In this document: positions 1 to 7,209 of the stretch, in pieces
Layout: each line of letters begins with the position of its first letter
Numbering within the stretch: position 1 is the stretch's first letter
Assembly: GCA_030824295.1 (NCBI GenBank)
Contig: JAVBYA010000462.1
Span: forward strand, 1 to 14,012
DNA length: 14,012 nucleotides
Origin: Bacteroidota bacterium
GTDB lineage: Bacteria; Bacteroidota; Ignavibacteria; UBA10030; UBA8401
Reading direction: 5' to 3'
Program-made: the position numbers and the translations under genes
Notes under the pieces: generated by a model
Database searches by the model: none
What the model was told of the DNA's origin: nothing
What the model saw: only the letters and a program-made list of their open reading frames with translations

Positions 1-102
1 AACCTGAACAATCAGCCGATCGTCTATACCCACGGCACCAACGAGTACCGCCGCAACATCATCGGCATCACCCATTCATTGCAGTTCAGCTTCAACTTCT
101 GA
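1..102 (+). CDS. C-terminal end of an outer-membrane beta-barrel protein (partial)
   Basis: Frame 1 is open from the first base to a TGA at 100-102, giving 33 residues that end in ITHSLQFSFNF. Alternating hydrophobic and polar residues with a terminal phenylalanine are the usual last strand of an outer-membrane beta-barrel, the signal read by the BAM complex. The start lies outside the window, so the family (TonB-dependent receptor, porin or other) cannot be told. A strong intrinsic terminator 28 bases downstream confirms that a plus-strand transcription unit ends here. This is inference from a short tail only. Confidence 0.6.
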   Translation, partial: NLNNQPIVYTHGTNEYRRNIIGITHSLQFSFNF

Positions 103-129
103 ACCGCGCAGAACATCGCAACACACTTC

Positions 130-158
130 AAGGGACGGGCGACCGTCCCTTTTTCTTT
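130..158 (+). terminator. Rho-independent terminator after the barrel gene
   Basis: A perfect 9-bp stem (AAGGGACGG at 130-138, CCGTCCCTT at 143-151) with a GCGA loop is followed at once by a T-rich run to 158. It lies 28 bp after the stop of the partial gene at 1-102. Its T-run touches the first unit of the 11-bp repeat array at 156. Confidence 0.85.
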
Positions 159-209
159 ACCATAAGTTAACACTGCCGTTACCTGCCAGTAAATCCCTCC
201 GGCTATCTT
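156..209 (+). promoter_or_regulatory. Candidate Pho-box promoter: four 11-bp units plus -10 element
   Basis: Four hexamers are spaced exactly 11 bp apart: TTTACC (156), TTAACA (167), GTTACC (178) and GTAAAT (189). All have T at position 2 and A at position 4. After a 9-nt gap comes TATCTT (204-209), a plausible -10, with no good -35. This is the layout of an activator-dependent promoter of the PhoP/PhoB type, where the repeats replace the -35. Bases 167-194 match the array before the porin at 19 of 28 ungapped positions, including ACTGCC and GTAAAT. The 5' leader would be roughly 65 nt. That phosphate is the signal is inferred from the shared motif and the neighbouring pst operon. Confidence 0.55.
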
Positions 210-280
210 GATACATCCTAGAGCAGGAAACCGATCTATTCATTCACATCATTCACGTTCCATCAACGAAAGGATCCATC

Positions 281-3200
281 ATGAAGAAATTGCTCACGCT
301 CTGCGTTGTGCTGCTCGCACTGACCGCTGCAGCGACCGCACAGCAGAAGCCGACCAAGGTCATTGGTGCCGGTCTCGGCGCTGCGGCCAAAGCACCATTC
401 AATCTCACCGGCGGGAAGTCCGTCATGCTGTCGCGCGATACCGTATACATCCTGACAGGATTCTATTATGTCGATTCACTCGCTTCGATGCACATCCAGT
501 CTGGTACGGTGATCCTCGGCGACAGCGCCACCAACGGCACACTCATCATCCGCCGCGGCGGAAAGATCTATGCTGAAGGAACACGGACCGAACCGATCGT
601 CTTCTCCTCTTCGCGTCCGGCCGGACAGCGCAAGAAGGGTGATTGGGGCGGAGTGGTGATCCTGGGTAATGCACCGACCAACAAACCGGTCACCACCAAG
701 ATCGAAGGGATCGATATCGGCGGTGAGTACGGCGGACCGGATGCCAACGATAATTCCGGTATCTTCCGTTATGTCCGCATCGAGTATCCCGGTGTGGTCA
801 TTTCGCTGAACAATGAGATCAACGGTCTCACCATGGGCGGCGTCGGCCGCGGCACGAAGATCGAATATGTACAGGTGACGAACTCCAACGATGATTCGTT
901 CGAATGGTTCGGCGGTACAGTGGACGCGAAGCATTTGATCGCGCTCAACGGTACGGACGATGATTTCGATACCGACTTCGGCTACTCCGGCCGCATCCAG
1001 TTCGCCTTCGGAAAACGGGACGCGAACCTGTGGGATGCCGCCGGTCAGTCCAACGGTTTCGAATCGGACAATGATGCAACACCGACCACACAGTCCCCGC
1101 TGACCAGCCCGGTCTTCTCCAACGTGACCCTCGTTGGTCCGCAGGCAGATACGACCGTCGCATTGCCGGCCGGTCAGAAGTTCGAGTATGGCGCCGTCAT
1201 CCGCCGCAATACGCGGCTGAGCGTGCATAACGCGGTCATCATGGGATATCCGTTCGGCCTCTCTGTGCGTAACGATTCCACCGCCGCATACGCCCTGCAG
1301 GGGAATCTGCAGCTGCGGAACATCAGCCTTCAGTCCCGCACCAACATGCTGAACACCTCCTCCGTTGCAGGGGGCGTCGGCTTCACGTTCGCCACATTCT
1401 TCAACACCGCCGGCTGGAACAACCTCGGCGCATCGGCACGTCAGCCTTCCGCTATCGGACTGCTGGATGTATTCGCTTCCACTCCGGATCCGCGTCCCTC
1501 GCTCGCTTCCGAAGCAGCAACTGCCGGTACCGATTTTTCGAGCAATCAGCTGAATGACGGCTGGTTCACGCCGGTCTCGTTCCGCGGCGCGTTCGACCCG
1601 AAAGCTCCCCGTTCCGCACAATGGGATTGGGGCTGGTCCAACTATGATCCCCAGAACACCAATTATACCGGTGTTGTCCGTCCGGTCGTTTCGCAGAAAC
1701 CGACCAAAGTGATCGGTGCCGGACTCGGTGCCGCTGCGAAAGCTCCGTTCAACCTCACCGCCGGCAAGACCCTGACGCTCTACCGCGACACTGCGTATGT
1801 GCTGACCGGCTTCTTCTATGTCGATTCACTGGCAACACTGAACATCCAGGCGGGTGCCGTGATCCTCGGCGACAGCGCCACCAACGGCACGTTCATCATC
1901 CGCCGCGGCGGTACGATCAATGCCGATGGCACCAAGATGGAACCGATCGTCTTCACTTCTTCCAAACCGATCGGACAGCGGAAACGCGGCGACTGGGGCG
2001 GGATCGTTGTGCTCGGCAATGCACCGACCAACAAAGCGGTCACCACCAAGATCGAAGGGATCGATATCGGCGGCGAGTACGGCGGTGACAACCCGAACGA
2101 TAACAGCGGTGTGATCCGTTACGTCCGCATCGAATTCCCCGGCGTCGTGATCTCGCTGAACAACGAGATCAACGGTCTGACCATGGGCGGCGTCGGCCGC
2201 GGCACGAAGATCGAATATGTGCAGGTGAGCTATTCCAACGATGATGCCTTCGAATGGTTCGGCGGCACGGTCGATGCCAAATATCTGGTGGCGGTCGGCG
2301 CGCTGGATGATGATTTTGATACCGACTTCGGCTATTCCGGCAACGTGCAGTTCGCATTCTCCAAGAAGGATCCGACCTCATGGGATGCAGCCGGTCAGAC
2401 GAACGGCTTCGAATCCGACAACGATGCAACACCCACCACGCAGACCCCGCTCACCGCGCCGGTCTTCTCCAACGTGACCCTGGTCGGACCGCAGTCCGAC
2501 ACATCCGTTGCGCTGCTGGCCGGCAACAAATTCGAGTATGGTGCGGTCATCCGCCGCAACACCCGGCTGAGCATCCATAACTCCATCATCATGGGCTTCC
2601 CCTTCGGTCTGTCGCTGCGCAATGATTCAACGGCAGCGTATGCACTGCAGGGCAATCTGCAGCTCCGCAACATCAGCCTGCAGGCTCGGACGAACGTGCT
2701 CAACACCTCTTCCGTTGCGGGCGGCGTCGGTTTCTCGTTCGGCACCTTCTTCGGTACCGGAGGATGGAACAATCTCGGCAACACCCCGCGTCAACCCTCC
2801 GCGCTGTCCATGGTGGATGCATTCAACATGAGTGCGCCGGATGCACGTCCCACACCGGGCTCCGAAGCAGCGACCGCAGGCACCAGCTTTGCCAGCACGC
2901 AGCTGAACAAACCGTTCTTCACCCAGGTCAGCTACCGCGGTGCGTTCGATCCTTCGCTTTCCCGTTCCGCACAGTGGGATGCCGGCTGGACGAACTACAC
3001 ACCGAACAGCACCAACTACATCAACGCTGCACCGGTGAACGGTCAGAACACTGTTCCGTCACAGTTCGTTCTGGAGCAGAACTATCCCAATCCGTTCAAC
3101 CCGGCCACCACCATCCGCTTCCAGCTGCCCTCTTCCGGCAATGTGGCACTGAAGGTGTACAATGTGGTCGGACAGGAAGTGGCAACACTGGTGGACGAGT

Positions 3201-3322
3201 TCCGCACCGCCGGTTCATATGAAGCATCCTTCGACGCTTCCGCTCTCTCTTCGGGAGTCTATTTCTACTCGCTCAAGACCGGCAACACCTCGAGCGTGAA
3301 GAAGATGATGTTGTTGAAGTAA
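281..3322 (+). CDS. Secreted two-domain beta-helix-like protein with T9SS sorting tail
   Basis: This 1013-residue protein has a signal peptide (MKKLLTLCVVLLALTAAATA, about residues 1-20). Two tandem copies of one domain follow (22-471 and 472 to about 920). A T9SS type A sorting domain starts at F929 with FVLEQNYPNPFNP and ends in a typical VYFYSLKTGN..KKMMLLK tail. Each domain contains GDWGG(V/I)V(I/V)LGNAPTN, IEGIDIGGEYGG, a YVRIE(Y/F)PGVVISLNNEINGL stretch and DDDFDTDFGYSG. These are hallmarks of a Bacteroidota family of surface proteins with a probable right-handed beta-helix fold and no established function. The Asp-rich segments could bind Ca2+ (inference). The start is set by GAAAGGA 6 nt before the ATG. 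The gene stands alone between terminators, behind a candidate Pho-box promoter. It is exported across the outer membrane by T9SS; whether it is anchored or released is unknown. Confidence 0.9.
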   Translation: MKKLLTLCVVLLALTAAATAQQKPTKVIGAGLGAAAKAPFNLTGGKSVMLSRDTVYILTGFYYVDSLASMHIQSGTVILGDSATNGTLIIRRGGKIYAEGTRTEPIVFSSSRPAGQRKKGDWGGVVILGNAPTNKPVTTKIEGIDIGGEYGGPDANDNSGIFRYVRIEYPGVVISLNNEINGLTMGGVGRGTKIEYVQVTNSNDDSFEWFGGTVDAKHLIALNGTDDDFDTDFGYSGRIQFAFGKRDANLWDAAGQSNGFESDNDATPTTQSPLTSPVFSNVTLVGPQADTTVALPAGQKFEYGAVIRRNTRLSVHNAVIMGYPFGLSVRNDSTAAYALQGNLQLRNISLQSRTNMLNTSSVAGGVGFTFATFFNTAGWNNLGASARQPSAIGLLDVFASTPDPRPSLASEAATAGTDFSSNQLNDGWFTPVSFRGAFDPKAPRSAQWDWGWSNYDPQNTNYTGVVRPVVSQKPTKVIGAGLGAAAKAPFNLTAGKTLTLYRDTAYVLTGFFYVDSLATLNIQAGAVILGDSATNGTFIIRRGGTINADGTKMEPIVFTSSKPIGQRKRGDWGGIVVLGNAPTNKAVTTKIEGIDIGGEYGGDNPNDNSGVIRYVRIEFPGVVISLNNEINGLTMGGVGRGTKIEYVQVSYSNDDAFEWFGGTVDAKYLVAVGALDDDFDTDFGYSGNVQFAFSKKDPTSWDAAGQTNGFESDNDATPTTQTPLTAPVFSNVTLVGPQSDTSVALLAGNKFEYGAVIRRNTRLSIHNSIIMGFPFGLSLRNDSTAAYALQGNLQLRNISLQARTNVLNTSSVAGGVGFSFGTFFGTGGWNNLGNTPRQPSALSMVDAFNMSAPDARPTPGSEAATAGTSFASTQLNKPFFTQVSYRGAFDPSLSRSAQWDAGWTNYTPNSTNYINAAPVNGQNTVPSQFVLEQNYPNPFNPATTIRFQLPSSGNVALKVYNVVGQEVATLVDEFRTAGSYEASFDASALSSGVYFYSLKTGNTSSVKKMMLLK
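344..1693 (+). repeat. Tandem intragenic repeat, copy 1 (1350 bp)
   Basis: Encodes residues 22-471 of the T9SS protein, starting QKPTKVIGAGLGAAAKAPFNLT. Landmarks recur exactly 1350 bp later with no frame change, for example CCATGGGCGG at 831 and again at 2181. Long stretches are also identical at DNA level, such as the block around 836-878. Confidence 0.9.
1694..3040 (+). repeat. Tandem intragenic repeat, copy 2
   Basis: Second copy of the 450-residue domain, residues 472 to about 920. It begins with the same QKPTKVIGAGLGAAAKAPFNLT segment. Alignment to copy 1 is free of indels over most of its length; a one-codon difference appears near the end, where the spacing becomes 1353 bp at CCGTTCCGCACA. 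The exact right edge is uncertain. Confidence 0.85.
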
Positions 3323-3379
3323 TGAAATGATCCTCCGCTGACCTCGGCTGCCTCCGTTCGTACAGCGAGAAGACAAAAG

Positions 3380-3420
3380 CACAGCGGCATCACGTGGGGT
3401 GATGCCGCTGTGTTATTTTA
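3380..3420 (+). terminator. Terminator of the T9SS protein gene
   Basis: A perfect 14-bp stem (CACAGCGGCATCAC 3380-3393, GTGATGCCGCTGTG 3399-3412) with a GTGGG loop is followed by a T-rich TTATTTTA. It lies 57 bp after the stop at 3322. Its stem core is nearly the same as that of the hairpin at 3443-3474. Confidence 0.8.
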
Positions 3421-3432
3421 GATCCGTTCTTC

Positions 3433-3474
3433 ATAAAAATCAAACAGCGGCATCATTGTCATGATGCCGCTGTT
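3433..3474 (-). terminator. Terminator of the M28 peptidase-pstS2 unit
   Basis: A perfect 14-bp stem (AACAGCGGCATCAT 3443-3456, ATGATGCCGCTGTT 3461-3474) with a TGTC loop. Read on the minus strand it is followed by TTTGATTTTTATG, a suitable U-tract. It lies about 53 bp beyond the stop of the pstS-like gene at 3528. The two terminators face each other. Confidence 0.75.
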
Positions 3475-3527
3475 GTCGTTTCGGGAGGTCCGCATTCATC
3501 CGGCTGCCGTTCAGAACGGGCCGGTAT

Positions 3528-4361
3528 TCATTCTATCATATAGAGCGGGATGTATCCGTTCTCTGCCGCCACCGCCTGTCCTTCCGCACTCACCGCCCAA
3601 TCCAGGAACCGTTTGATCTCCCCTTCGGGCTGATGCACCGTATAGAAGTACAGATACCGCGAGATAGGATACCGGCCGTTCCGCACATTCTCCGCCGTCG
3701 GTGCCACACTGTCAATGGAGAGCGCTTTCACTCCCTGCAGATAGGCGGACGTGGTATATCCGATACCGGATGTATCGTCGGCGATCGCCGCGGTCATGGA
3801 GCGTGCGCCCGGGACTGTGACAGCATCATCCGAATATTCTTTCCCCAACAGCACATGTTCTTCAAAATAGAGATATGTTCCGGAGTTCGGTTCACGGCTG
3901 TACACTGTGATCTGTCCCGATTCTCCTGCAGCTTCCTTCCAATCCTGCACCGTCCCTGTGAAGATATCCACCACCCTTCGCAGCGGCAGGTCAAAGATCG
4001 GATTCTTCGGATGGACGATCACCGACAGCGCATCTTTCGCGCAGAGAATGGAAACGCCGAGCGAGCGGTAGCGGCGGGCCAATGCACCCACCTCTTCGGA
4101 CGATAACGGACGGGAGGTTGCACAGATATCGGTCGTCCCGGCGGTCAGCGACGCGATGCCGGCACTGCTTCCTCCTCCTTCCACTTCCACTGTTATGCCC
4201 GGATTCTTCCGCTGATATCCCTCCGCCAGGCGCTGCACCAGCAGCAGCATGGAGTCGGAACCTTTGATGCGCAGAACACCGGATGCCGTGCCTCCGGACC
4301 CGAAGGAGGCGCAGCCGTTCAGCAACACGGCAAGTAATGACAGTACTATAATAGCCCTCAT
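3528..4361 (-). CDS. Phosphate-binding lipoprotein, PstS paralogue
   Basis: This 277-residue periplasmic substrate-binding protein belongs to the PstS-like family (PBP-like domain). The N-terminus MRAIIVLSLLAVLLNGC is a lipoprotein signal with lipobox LNGC, so C17 would be lipidated and the protein anchored to a membrane. Ligand-loop motifs are present: KGSDS (33-37), GGGSSAG (62-68), TTDICATSRP (76-85) and REPNSGT (156-162). They line up with those of the PstS at 10038-10859. The start at 4361 is fixed by the lipobox, by AGGAGG at 4366-4371 four bases upstream, and by an ATGA overlap with the stop of the M28 peptidase. A longer open frame upstream is not used. It has no permease partner of its own here, so it may feed the PstCAB transporter or act as a sensor or scavenger (inference). 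Confidence 0.9.
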   Translation of the reverse strand: MRAIIVLSLLAVLLNGCASFGSGGTASGVLRIKGSDSMLLLVQRLAEGYQRKNPGITVEVEGGGSSAGIASLTAGTTDICATSRPLSSEEVGALARRYRSLGVSILCAKDALSVIVHPKNPIFDLPLRRVVDIFTGTVQDWKEAAGESGQITVYSREPNSGTYLYFEEHVLLGKEYSDDAVTVPGARSMTAAIADDTSGIGYTTSAYLQGVKALSIDSVAPTAENVRNGRYPISRYLYFYTVHQPEGEIKRFLDWAVSAEGQAVAAENGYIPLYMIE

Positions 4362-4921
4362 CGTCCCTCCTGATGGGAACGGAGCCGGGCATTCAGGAAC
4401 GGTGATCCGTCGTACCATCGGGGCTCTTCGCTGCTGTCGGCCAGATCGAGTGCGAACCGGCGGATGAGTGACACGTGCTGCGCCGCAGCCGAGAGATCCA
4501 TCGGCTGATGCAGATCGTCGAACGGTGTGTGGTACCGTTCCTCCGCCCATGCGGCATACCGTGCAACACCGTCCGGGAACGGCGTCCGCTCATAACGCAG
4601 TCCTTCTGTGACGAGGATCGACGGGATCCCCGCCTGTGCGAACATGAACTGGTCCGAGTTGCGGAACTGTTCCAGCCGGAATACATCCTGCGGCACAACA
4701 TCGAGCGCGATCCCTTCCGCCGCCATGGAACGTTCCAGCATGGAGCCGAGCGTGGAGAGCTCCGCACCCACGCCGATCACCGAACGGGTCCGTTCGAACA
4801 GTGATACACCGTCCACATTGATGGCGGCGATGGTACGGTGGAGCGGTACGACAGGATTCAGACAATAATATTGCGAACCGATGAAGCCCCGTTCCTCGCC
4901 GATGAGGAAGACGAACAGCAC
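4358..4921 (-). pseudogene. M28 zinc metallopeptidase, 3' part after a frameshift
   Basis: This frame carries the second half of the peptidase catalytic domain. It opens with (V)LFVFLIGEERGFIGSQYY, where GEE holds the catalytic glutamate and a metal ligand. INVDG follows with the expected aspartate ligand, and RYHTPFDD supplies the last histidine ligand. It fits directly onto the end of the fragment at 6012-4858 once the reading frame is moved by one. It ends in a TGA that overlaps the ATG of the PstS-like lipoprotein as ATGA. The GTG at 4921 could in principle start it, but no ribosome site precedes it and half an active site would be made. The rest of the frame is well kept, pointing to a recent lesion or a sequence error. 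Confidence 0.75.
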
Positions 4922-6012
4922 GGAACGCTCTCCGCGGACATCGTCCGCGCGATCTCCAGCAGTCCGGCAACACCCGAGGCATTGTCGAACGTCCCATTAT
5001 AGATGGAATCCCCCTCCACCGGTGCACCGATCCCCAGATGGTCGTAGTGCGCAGCAAGGAGCAACGCGCCTCCCTTCAGCGCCGGGTCGCTCCCTTCGAT
5101 CATTCCGATGATGTTGGAGGAAAGGAAATCACGCTCCCGGAATCGTCCCTGGAACGCCGCACGGAGTGACAACGGGAAACTCTTCATCCTTCCCTTCTGC
5201 TCCAGCTGAGCGATCTCTTCGAACGTGTACGGTGCATCAGTGAAGAGGAACGGCGTAAGCTTCGGATTGAGGAGGATGTTCAGGTTCTCGGACGGTGCGG
5301 TGATCAGGCGGACCTCTTCGAAGAGGAAATGCCGCTGCTGCTCGTACCAGTCGTCCATGGAACGGTCGGACGGCGATGCGACAAGGATGCTCCCTTTCGC
5401 CCCGCGTGCCAGAGCGGTCTTCTGTTTGCGGACGAACGATGCATGGTCCGTAAGGCGCGCACCGTCAAAGTAGGAATCGTCCGCACTCTGCGGTTCACCG
5501 GAAAGGAAGACGACGATCGCGTTGGTCACATCGACCGACTGATAATCATTATAATCGTACTCGGGCGCAACGATGCCGTACCCCACAAAGACCATCCGCA
5601 CCGAGGTGGGAAGGAACGTCTGCGCTCCGGCGGAGTACAGCACGTAATCCTCCTGCAGCCGGAGTGCGTAGGAATCCTTCGGTAAGTAAAGTGTGAATTC
5701 CGTCCCATCTGCCGGACGGCTGCCGTGCAGCGGGAACGATTGGCGGAATCCATTCATGCCCGGCGCCGGACGGAGACCATAGGAACGGAGCGCCTCTTCA
5801 ATGTAGCGGGCAGCGCGTTCAGCACCGGGCGTTCCGGTCCCTCGTCCTTCCATTGCATCATCAGAAAGGATCGTGATATGACGGCGGAGCGAATCAGGAG
5901 AGATGGTGAACAACGAGTCCTGTGAAAGGAGGAGCTGCGGTAGTACTATAACGGCAGAGAGGAGCACCGCACTGCGCAGGAGCCGATGGTATTGTTCACA
6001 ATATCGTAACAT
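4858..6012 (-). pseudogene. M28 zinc metallopeptidase (aminopeptidase-type), 5' part before a frameshift
   Basis: The N-terminus has a membrane-spanning signal sequence (LLRSAVLLSAVIVLPQLLLS, 11-30), so the enzyme would be exported. A PA-type insert lies around residues 130-240 (FVGYGIVAPEYDYNDY). The catalytic domain starts near 300 with SSNIIGMIEG, AHYDHLG (H322, D324) and DNASG (D343), the first metal ligands of family M28. After about residue 361 the frame turns into serine-rich nonsense (SVPCCSSSSSARNG) and stops at 4858. The family sequence resumes in the other frame, at LFVFLIGEE just after. The shift therefore lies in 4921-4945, equivalent to one missing base. The gene is divergent from the small DNA-binding gene and upstream of the pstS-like gene. 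No Shine-Dalgarno precedes the ATG at 6012. If intact it would be about 550 residues. Confidence 0.8.
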
Positions 6013-6048
6013 TACGTTGATATGAGGGAAGTACCGAGATGGTATCTT
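5995..6048 (+). promoter_or_regulatory. Candidate Pho-box promoter of the receiver-less regulator
   Basis: TTCACA (5995), GTAACA (6006) and TTGATA (6017) are spaced 11 bp apart with T at position 2 and A at position 4. A degenerate fourth unit, GAAGTA, is at 6028. Nine nt later comes TATCTT (6043-6048). Four phases, a 9-nt gap and TATCTT repeat exactly the geometry found at 156-209. The array overlaps the start codon of the M28 peptidase on the other strand (6010-6012), so a bound activator could also affect that gene. It is weaker than the other two arrays because unit four does not fit. Confidence 0.4.
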
Positions 6049-6132
6049 TCTTTACAATATAGTGAAAATCCTGTACTGCCGTGCCGCCGGGAACTGAGCC
6101 GCCGTCACGTTCCAACTTTTCCGAAGTATCGT

Positions 6133-6468
6133 ATGACCATCGCACCCGCCGGCTCCATGAAGAAGATCTCCCTCGATCACCTGACGATCGATCCGGAGCG
6201 GTTCATCGTTATCAAGGAGGATTCCGTAATCGCACTGACCAAGACGGAGTTCCTCATTTTGTATCTGATGATGAGCACCAAAGGGAAGATCCAGACGCGC
6301 GCGGACATCTCGCGCTTCGCTTGGGGTTCGGAAGTGCTGGAGAATCCGCGCACCATCGATACGCACATCAGCAACATCCGGAAGAAGGTCGGTAAAGTGA
6401 AGGAGCGGGCGGTGATCAGTGTGATCAAAGGGGTGGGGTATAAACTGGACGATGTGCTGAACGGGTAA
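6133..6468 (+). CDS. Stand-alone PhoB/OmpR-type winged-helix DNA-binding protein
   Basis: About 111 residues from 6133, or 103 from the second ATG at 6157. It is a complete OmpR/PhoB effector domain: LTIDPE near the start, then LTKTEFLILYLMM, TRADISRFAWG, the recognition-helix segment NPRTIDTHISNIRKKVGK and the C-terminal ISVIKGVGYKLD. There is no receiver domain upstream; the next gene there runs on the opposite strand. The frame is open from an ATG at 6022, but that codon lies inside the repeat array and upstream of the inferred -10, and the extra residues do not resemble the family. The later starts are therefore preferred, although neither has a clear ribosome site. Its position beside pst genes and behind a candidate Pho-box suggests control of phosphate genes, independent of phosphorylation or through a partner (inference). 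Confidence 0.8.
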   Translation: MTIAPAGSMKKISLDHLTIDPERFIVIKEDSVIALTKTEFLILYLMMSTKGKIQTRADISRFAWGSEVLENPRTIDTHISNIRKKVGKVKERAVISVIKGVGYKLDDVLNG

Positions 6469-6475
6469 CAACAAC

Positions 6476-6500
6476 GGTCCGGCACATGCATGCTCGGACC
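6476..6500. other. Hairpin between convergent regulator and phoU genes
   Basis: GGTCCG (6476-6481) and CGGACC (6495-6500) can pair, with an inner GCA/TGC extension. It lies in the 44-bp gap between the stop at 6468 and the phoU stop at 6513. It could end transcription from both sides, but neither strand has a U-tract, so this is a weak call. Confidence 0.35.
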
Positions 6501-6512
6501 GGGACCGCGTCG

Positions 6513-7190
6513 TCAGCTTCGTTTCGCTCTCTCCTCCACCGCATGATGCTTCACGATCCTCGCCTGCGTATGGAAGATCACCTCTTCCGCAATGTTCGTC
6601 GTCAGGTCCGCCACCCGCTCCAGATTCCGGCTGATGCGGAGCAGTTCCAGTCCGCCCTCCAGCGTCTTCTGATCCTTCTTGATCATTTTGATCACCTGCG
6701 CGTTCATGCCGCGGTTCAGCGCATCGATCCGGTCGTCGCTCTCCAGTACGCTCTGCGCCAGCTGCGCGTTCAGGTGGATGAACGCATCGAGCGCCTGCTG
6801 GAACATCTCTTTGGCGATCTTCGCCATGTTCGGGATCTCCAGCAGCGGTTCATCCTGCGGTGTCTCCACCAGCCGGTAGGCCGATTCCGCGATATTCACC
6901 GCATGGTCGCCGATCCGCTCCAGATCGTTGTTAATCTTCTGGATGGCAAGGATCAAGCGCAGATCGCTCGCCACCGGCTGCTGCAGTGCAAGCAGGTCCA
7001 CCACACCGTTATCGATCTCGATCTCGAACTTGTTCACGGCTCCGTCCGCCGAGATCACCCGGGAGGCGATGGCCGCATCGTTCTTCAGTACCGCCTCCAA
7101 TGCGTCCGCCAGGTTCTGTTCCACCAGGCTCCCCATTTTGATGACGTTCGATTTCAGCTGTTCAAGATCGCGTTGAAAATGTCGTTCCAT
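6513..7190 (-). CDS. phoU: Phosphate signalling protein PhoU
   Basis: This 225-residue cytoplasmic all-helical protein links Pst transport to control of the Pho regulon and restrains phosphate uptake. Two PhoU repeats are visible, each with the metal-binding E-x-x-D core: NNDLERIGDHAVNIAE (about 87-102) and SRNLERVADLTTNIAEE (about 187-203). Length is normal for the family. The start at 7190 (MERHFQRDLEQLK) is chosen because AAAGGA lies 7 nt upstream and because PhoU proteins begin this way. The open frame continues upstream to 7325, but only through the intergenic palindrome and pstB. It is the last gene of the operon, 61 bp after pstB. Confidence 0.95.
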   Translation of the reverse strand: MERHFQRDLEQLKSNVIKMGSLVEQNLADALEAVLKNDAAIASRVISADGAVNKFEIEIDNGVVDLLALQQPVASDLRLILAIQKINNDLERIGDHAVNIAESAYRLVETPQDEPLLEIPNMAKIAKEMFQQALDAFIHLNAQLAQSVLESDDRIDALNRGMNAQVIKMIKKDQKTLEGGLELLRISRNLERVADLTTNIAEEVIFHTQARIVKHHAVEERAKRS

Positions 7191-7209
7191 TGGATATCCT
7201 TTTTGTTTG

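Noticed and set aside
476..1621. 381-codon open frame on the minus strand inside the T9SS protein gene
   Set aside because: It is antisense to a well-supported coding sequence and matches no family; copy 2 of the repeat does not keep it open. It is a by-product of GC-rich codon use.
3500..3525. Small nested hairpin just past the pstS2 stop (CCGTT CAG AACGG)
   Set aside because: The stem is short and no U-tract follows on the minus strand; the hairpin at 3443-3474 is the better terminator.
3528..4550. Longer start for the PstS-like lipoprotein at 4550
   Set aside because: The lipoprotein signal peptide, the AGGAGG site and the ATGA overlap all place the start at 4361.
4915..4950. Programmed -1 frameshifting in the M28 peptidase
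   Set aside because: No X XXY YYZ slippery heptamer or downstream stem-loop is visible in the allowed window, and M28 peptidases are not known to use this.
6022..6132. N-terminal extension of the small DNA-binding protein from the ATG at 6022
   Set aside because: That ATG lies in the repeat array and upstream of the inferred -10 at 6043, and the extra residues do not resemble a receiver or any known domain.
6013..6132. Minus-strand 11-bp array before the M28 peptidase
   Set aside because: ATACCA, GTACTT and ATATCA are spaced by 11 bp, but position 4 is not A in any of them, so the pattern does not match the other arrays.
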